Assembly: GCA_021404685.1 (NCBI GenBank)
Contig: QWHC01000004.1
Location: 100,697-164,696, forward strand
Reading direction: 5' to 3'
Origin: Chloroflexi bacterium CFX4
GTDB taxonomy: Bacteria > Chloroflexota > Anaerolineae > Aggregatilineales > UBA2796
DNA: 64,000 nucleotides
Below the pieces are notes generated by a model that did no database searches, was not told where the DNA came from, and saw nothing but the letters and a program-made list of their open reading frames with translations. The position numbers were made by a program, and so were the translations under genes. Positions within the stretch are counted from its first letter, which is position 1, and every line of letters starts with the position of its first letter. This document shows positions 61,699 to 64,000 of this stretch, piece by piece.

Positions 61699-63213
61699 AT
61701 GGTCAGGATTGGGCAAAAACTTAATGATCGGTACTTGGTCGAGGAAATGATCGGTGAGGGGGCAACCTCTGCCGTTTACCGCGGCGCAGATTTACTGCTC
61801 AAGCGTGCTGTGGCGATCAAAGTCCTACATCCGCACGTCCACGCCACCACGCGGCAGCGCTTTGAGCAAGAAGCGCAAGCCTCTGCCAAATTAAATCATC
61901 CCGGTATCATGCTCATCTTTGACCGCGGTCGCGATCGAGATGATTATTACCTTGTTGTGGAGCTGGTGCGCGGACAGCCACTTTATGAATACATTCCGTG
62001 CAACCCTGAAGTGGCTGCTCAGCTGGGCAGCCAAATCTGCCTTGCACTGGATTACGCGCACCGTGCCGGTATCATTCACCGCGATATTAAGCCCGCCAAC
62101 ATCTATGTGACCCATGAAAACACCATCAAGATCATGGATTTCGGCTTGGCGATCCCGCTGGATGGCAGCCAAAAGCGCCTGACCGCACATGGTTCGATCA
62201 TCGGCACGCCCGCTTACCTCTCACCTGAACAGGCACAAGGCAAACCGCTTGATCCGCGTACAGACCTATACTCGCTCGGCATTGTGTTATACGAGATGCT
62301 GACGGGGCAACTACCCTTCGATGCCGATGACATCACCTCTATTTTGATCCAGCAGGTGAATAAGCAGCCCACGCCACCAAGCAATCTGGTCGGCACGCTG
62401 CCACCCAGCCTAGAGGCGGTGATCCTAAAGGCGCTTGAAAAACAGCCCGACCGCCGCTTTGCGAATGCCCTTGAAATGGCAGCCGCGCTAAACGCTGCCT
62501 TGCAAGCACCAACCGCAACCAGCCCTGTTGCCGCTGCCGCTGAGCTGCGCGCCAAACCGCGCATCCGCGCCGTGCTTGCCGATGATCATCCGAGCCTTCG
62601 CACGCCGTTGGCTGCCTACCTAGAGCTTTCCGGCGATATTGTGGTGGTGGCAGAGGCAAGCGACGGCGTAGAGGCAATCGAGATGTGCCGCGAGCATTTA
62701 CCAGACGTGCTGCTGCTTGACCTCAACATGCCCAACATGAGCGGCTTGGATGCCTTGCCGCAGATTAAGCACCTCAGCCCGACTATTAAGGTATTGGTGC
62801 TGACCGCACGCGACGAGACGCCCTACATCATGCGCGCCCTCCGCAGCGGCGCCAACGGCTACATCCTGAAAACTGCCACCGAAGAAGAAGTGGTGAACGC
62901 CGTGAAGGATGTTTACGCCGGCACCACAGTGCTTGGGCAAGGCGTGGCGGAACGCATCGTGGAAGGCTTGCGCGGCATGAGCCAGCTCGATCCGCTGAAC
63001 GAGGAAGAACATGCTGTGCTGCGCTGCATTGCCGCCGGCTACGAGGAAAATGATCAGATTGCCGAACGCCTGAACATTGACGAAGGCAGCGTGCCGCGCT
63101 TGCTGAAAAACACCATTGATAAGTTGGGCGTGAAAAATCGCTCGGAGGCGGCGCTGATGGCGCTGCGCGCTGGCTGGATCACGATGGAAGATATTCGCGG
63201 CATGACGGGCTGA
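61699..63213 (+). CDS. Ser/Thr kinase fused to a NarL-type response regulator
   Basis: 504 residues. Residues 10-265 are a Hanks-type kinase: glycine loop GEGATSAV (19-26), K41, HRDIKPAN (127-134), DFG (147-149), GTPAYLSPEQ. Residues about 288-405 are a receiver: D295/D296, phospho-acceptor D341 (LLLDLNMPNMSG), T369, K391. Residues about 430-495 are a LuxR-type helix-turn-helix (LNEEEHAVLRCIAAGYEEND). All catalytic and acceptor residues are present. GAGG lies about 9 bp before the ATG. One protein could thus join Ser/Thr phosphorylation, His-Asp phosphorelay and DNA binding. Regulated genes unknown. Confidence 0.92.
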   Translation: MVRIGQKLNDRYLVEEMIGEGATSAVYRGADLLLKRAVAIKVLHPHVHATTRQRFEQEAQASAKLNHPGIMLIFDRGRDRDDYYLVVELVRGQPLYEYIPCNPEVAAQLGSQICLALDYAHRAGIIHRDIKPANIYVTHENTIKIMDFGLAIPLDGSQKRLTAHGSIIGTPAYLSPEQAQGKPLDPRTDLYSLGIVLYEMLTGQLPFDADDITSILIQQVNKQPTPPSNLVGTLPPSLEAVILKALEKQPDRRFANALEMAAALNAALQAPTATSPVAAAAELRAKPRIRAVLADDHPSLRTPLAAYLELSGDIVVVAEASDGVEAIEMCREHLPDVLLLDLNMPNMSGLDALPQIKHLSPTIKVLVLTARDETPYIMRALRSGANGYILKTATEEEVVNAVKDVYAGTTVLGQGVAERIVEGLRGMSQLDPLNEEEHAVLRCIAAGYEENDQIAERLNIDEGSVPRLLKNTIDKLGVKNRSEAALMALRAGWITMEDIRGMTG

Positions 63214-63240
63214 TCGCACGCCAGAAAGCGCACCCATAGC

Positions 63241-64000
63241 ATGTATAATGTCCTGTTCCTGACGGATCGCGGCTTGCGCCACCAAGAGTCTGCGCTGCGT
63301 GCTGCGCCGCCTGAACTCAAGGTGACGATGCTGCGTGCGCCTAGCTTTGAACAAGCTGCCGCAGCCCTTGCCCAAGCGCACTTCATCATCTCAGAGCGCA
63401 ATCAGCCCGTCACTGCCGAGATGATCGCCGCCGCGCCACACCTCAAGCTGATTGTGCGGCTTGGCTCGCTCGCCTACGATATAGATCGAGCAGCCGCGGC
63501 GGCGCGTGGCGTTCAGGTGGTGGTGCAAGCGGTCATTGGCACGCTCTATTGCGCCGAACACGCCCTGATGATGACGCTTGCCTGCCTGAAGCGGCTTGGG
63601 CGCTCGCTGCACGCGGCGCTCTATACGCCCGCGCCATTCTCGCCGCAACGCGGTGATGAAGATACCTTTTCATTCAATTGGCTGAACTTTTCGGATGTTG
63701 GCACGCTGTTCGGCAAGACGGTGAGCATCATCGGCATGGGCGAGATCGGCGTAGAGCTAACGCGCTTGCTCAAGCCGTTCCGCGTTGGCGCAATCTGCTA
63801 CAACAAGCGCACGCCCTATCCAACCGCCGTTGAGGCGGAGCTTGGCGCGCACTTTGCCACCCTTGAGGATTGTTTGCAGCGCGCCGACGTGCTGATCAGC
63901 TTGCTGCCCTACGCACCCACGACCGATTACGCGCTAGGCGGCGGCTTAACAGCAGCTAAGCTGGCACTCCTGCCACCTACGGCGTGCCTCATCCACTTAG
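63241..64000 (+). CDS. 2-hydroxyacid dehydrogenase family protein (partial)
   Basis: The first 253 residues, open to the window edge. D-isomer 2-hydroxyacid dehydrogenase: PHLKLIVRLGSLAYDID, then the NAD-binding GKTVSIIGMGEIGVELTRLL and LISLLPYAPTT. The catalytic Arg/Glu/His in the C-terminal part are beyond or near the edge. It could be a phosphoglycerate dehydrogenase or glyoxylate reductase relative; the substrate cannot be told. Confidence 0.88.
   Translation, partial: MYNVLFLTDRGLRHQESALRAAPPELKVTMLRAPSFEQAAAALAQAHFIISERNQPVTAEMIAAAPHLKLIVRLGSLAYDIDRAAAAARGVQVVVQAVIGTLYCAEHALMMTLACLKRLGRSLHAALYTPAPFSPQRGDEDTFSFNWLNFSDVGTLFGKTVSIIGMGEIGVELTRLLKPFRVGAICYNKRTPYPTAVEAELGAHFATLEDCLQRADVLISLLPYAPTTDYALGGGLTAAKLALLPPTACLIHL

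Overview
The window reads like a piece of a free-living, moderately GC-rich bacterial chromosome, most likely Chloroflexota (Anaerolineae or a related lineage). This is inferred from gene style, not from a marker gene. The signs are several secreted proteins with Thr/Pro-rich stalks, SH3b, CARDB and PPC-like domains, many GAF sensors, roadblock/LC7 proteins beside Ser/Thr kinases, a proteorhodopsin/xanthorhodopsin-type pump and a DDN-like reductase. There are no rRNA genes, no CRISPR array and no phage or transposase genes. Genes are closely packed on both strands, often with 1-60 bp overlaps.

Layout. 1-3.55 kb (minus): histidine kinase, a degenerate receiver fused to a roadblock-like domain, a Ser/Thr kinase cut by the window edge, and a tRNA-Val. 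3.7-7.1 kb: lipoprotein, flavin reductase, membrane thioredoxin-like protein, methyltransferase, UPF0173 hydrolase. 7.4-10.5 kb: a three-gene envelope-glycan operon (flippase-like protein, GT4 glycosyltransferase, methyltransferase). 10.5-12.6 kb: xseA-xseB-SET. 12.7-15.9 kb: a sugar ABC importer (binding protein and two permeases, no ATPase) behind an operator-like palindrome, with a hairpin inside the operon. 15.9-19.8 kb: GMC oxidoreductase, dus, tmk. 19.8-24.4 kb (minus): a 51-residue membrane protein, a GAF/PAS histidine kinase, a four-helix membrane protein, and one protein in which a complete NitT/TauT-type ABC permease is joined to a complete MenA prenyltransferase. 24.4-32 kb: GT-C-like membrane proteins, a secreted glycosidase-like protein lacking its usual acid/base residue, and the rhodopsin. 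32-37.2 kb: pyrG, threonine dehydratase, roadblock protein, SH3b/CARDB lipoprotein, DUF3267 protease. 37.3-43.5 kb: ABC-2 exporter, YdeI/OmdA protein, short UvrA-like ATPase, two-repeat secreted protein. 43.9-49.6 kb: P-type cation ATPase, TetR regulator with twin operators, DUF418 protein, aldo/keto reductase. 49.8-57.5 kb: Cache-HAMP-GAF sensor, tRNA-Gly, methyltransferase, DDN-like reductase, RlmI-like methyltransferase, gltX, and a frameshifted DNA methyltransferase. 57.8-64 kb: two stalked secreted proteins, a small unknown protein, a Ser/Thr kinase fused to a NarL-type regulator, and the start of a 2-hydroxyacid dehydrogenase.

Six gaps between genes carry copies of one palindromic repeat (arms CCCTTTCC/GGAAAGGG around a TGCGGGC-like loop). 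The features most worth following up are the ABC permease-MenA fusion, the kinase-NarL fusion, the rhodopsin with a glycine at the carotenoid-antenna position and a perfect inverted repeat upstream, the pseudo-receiver/roadblock/kinase cluster, and the single-base frameshift in the DNA methyltransferase.
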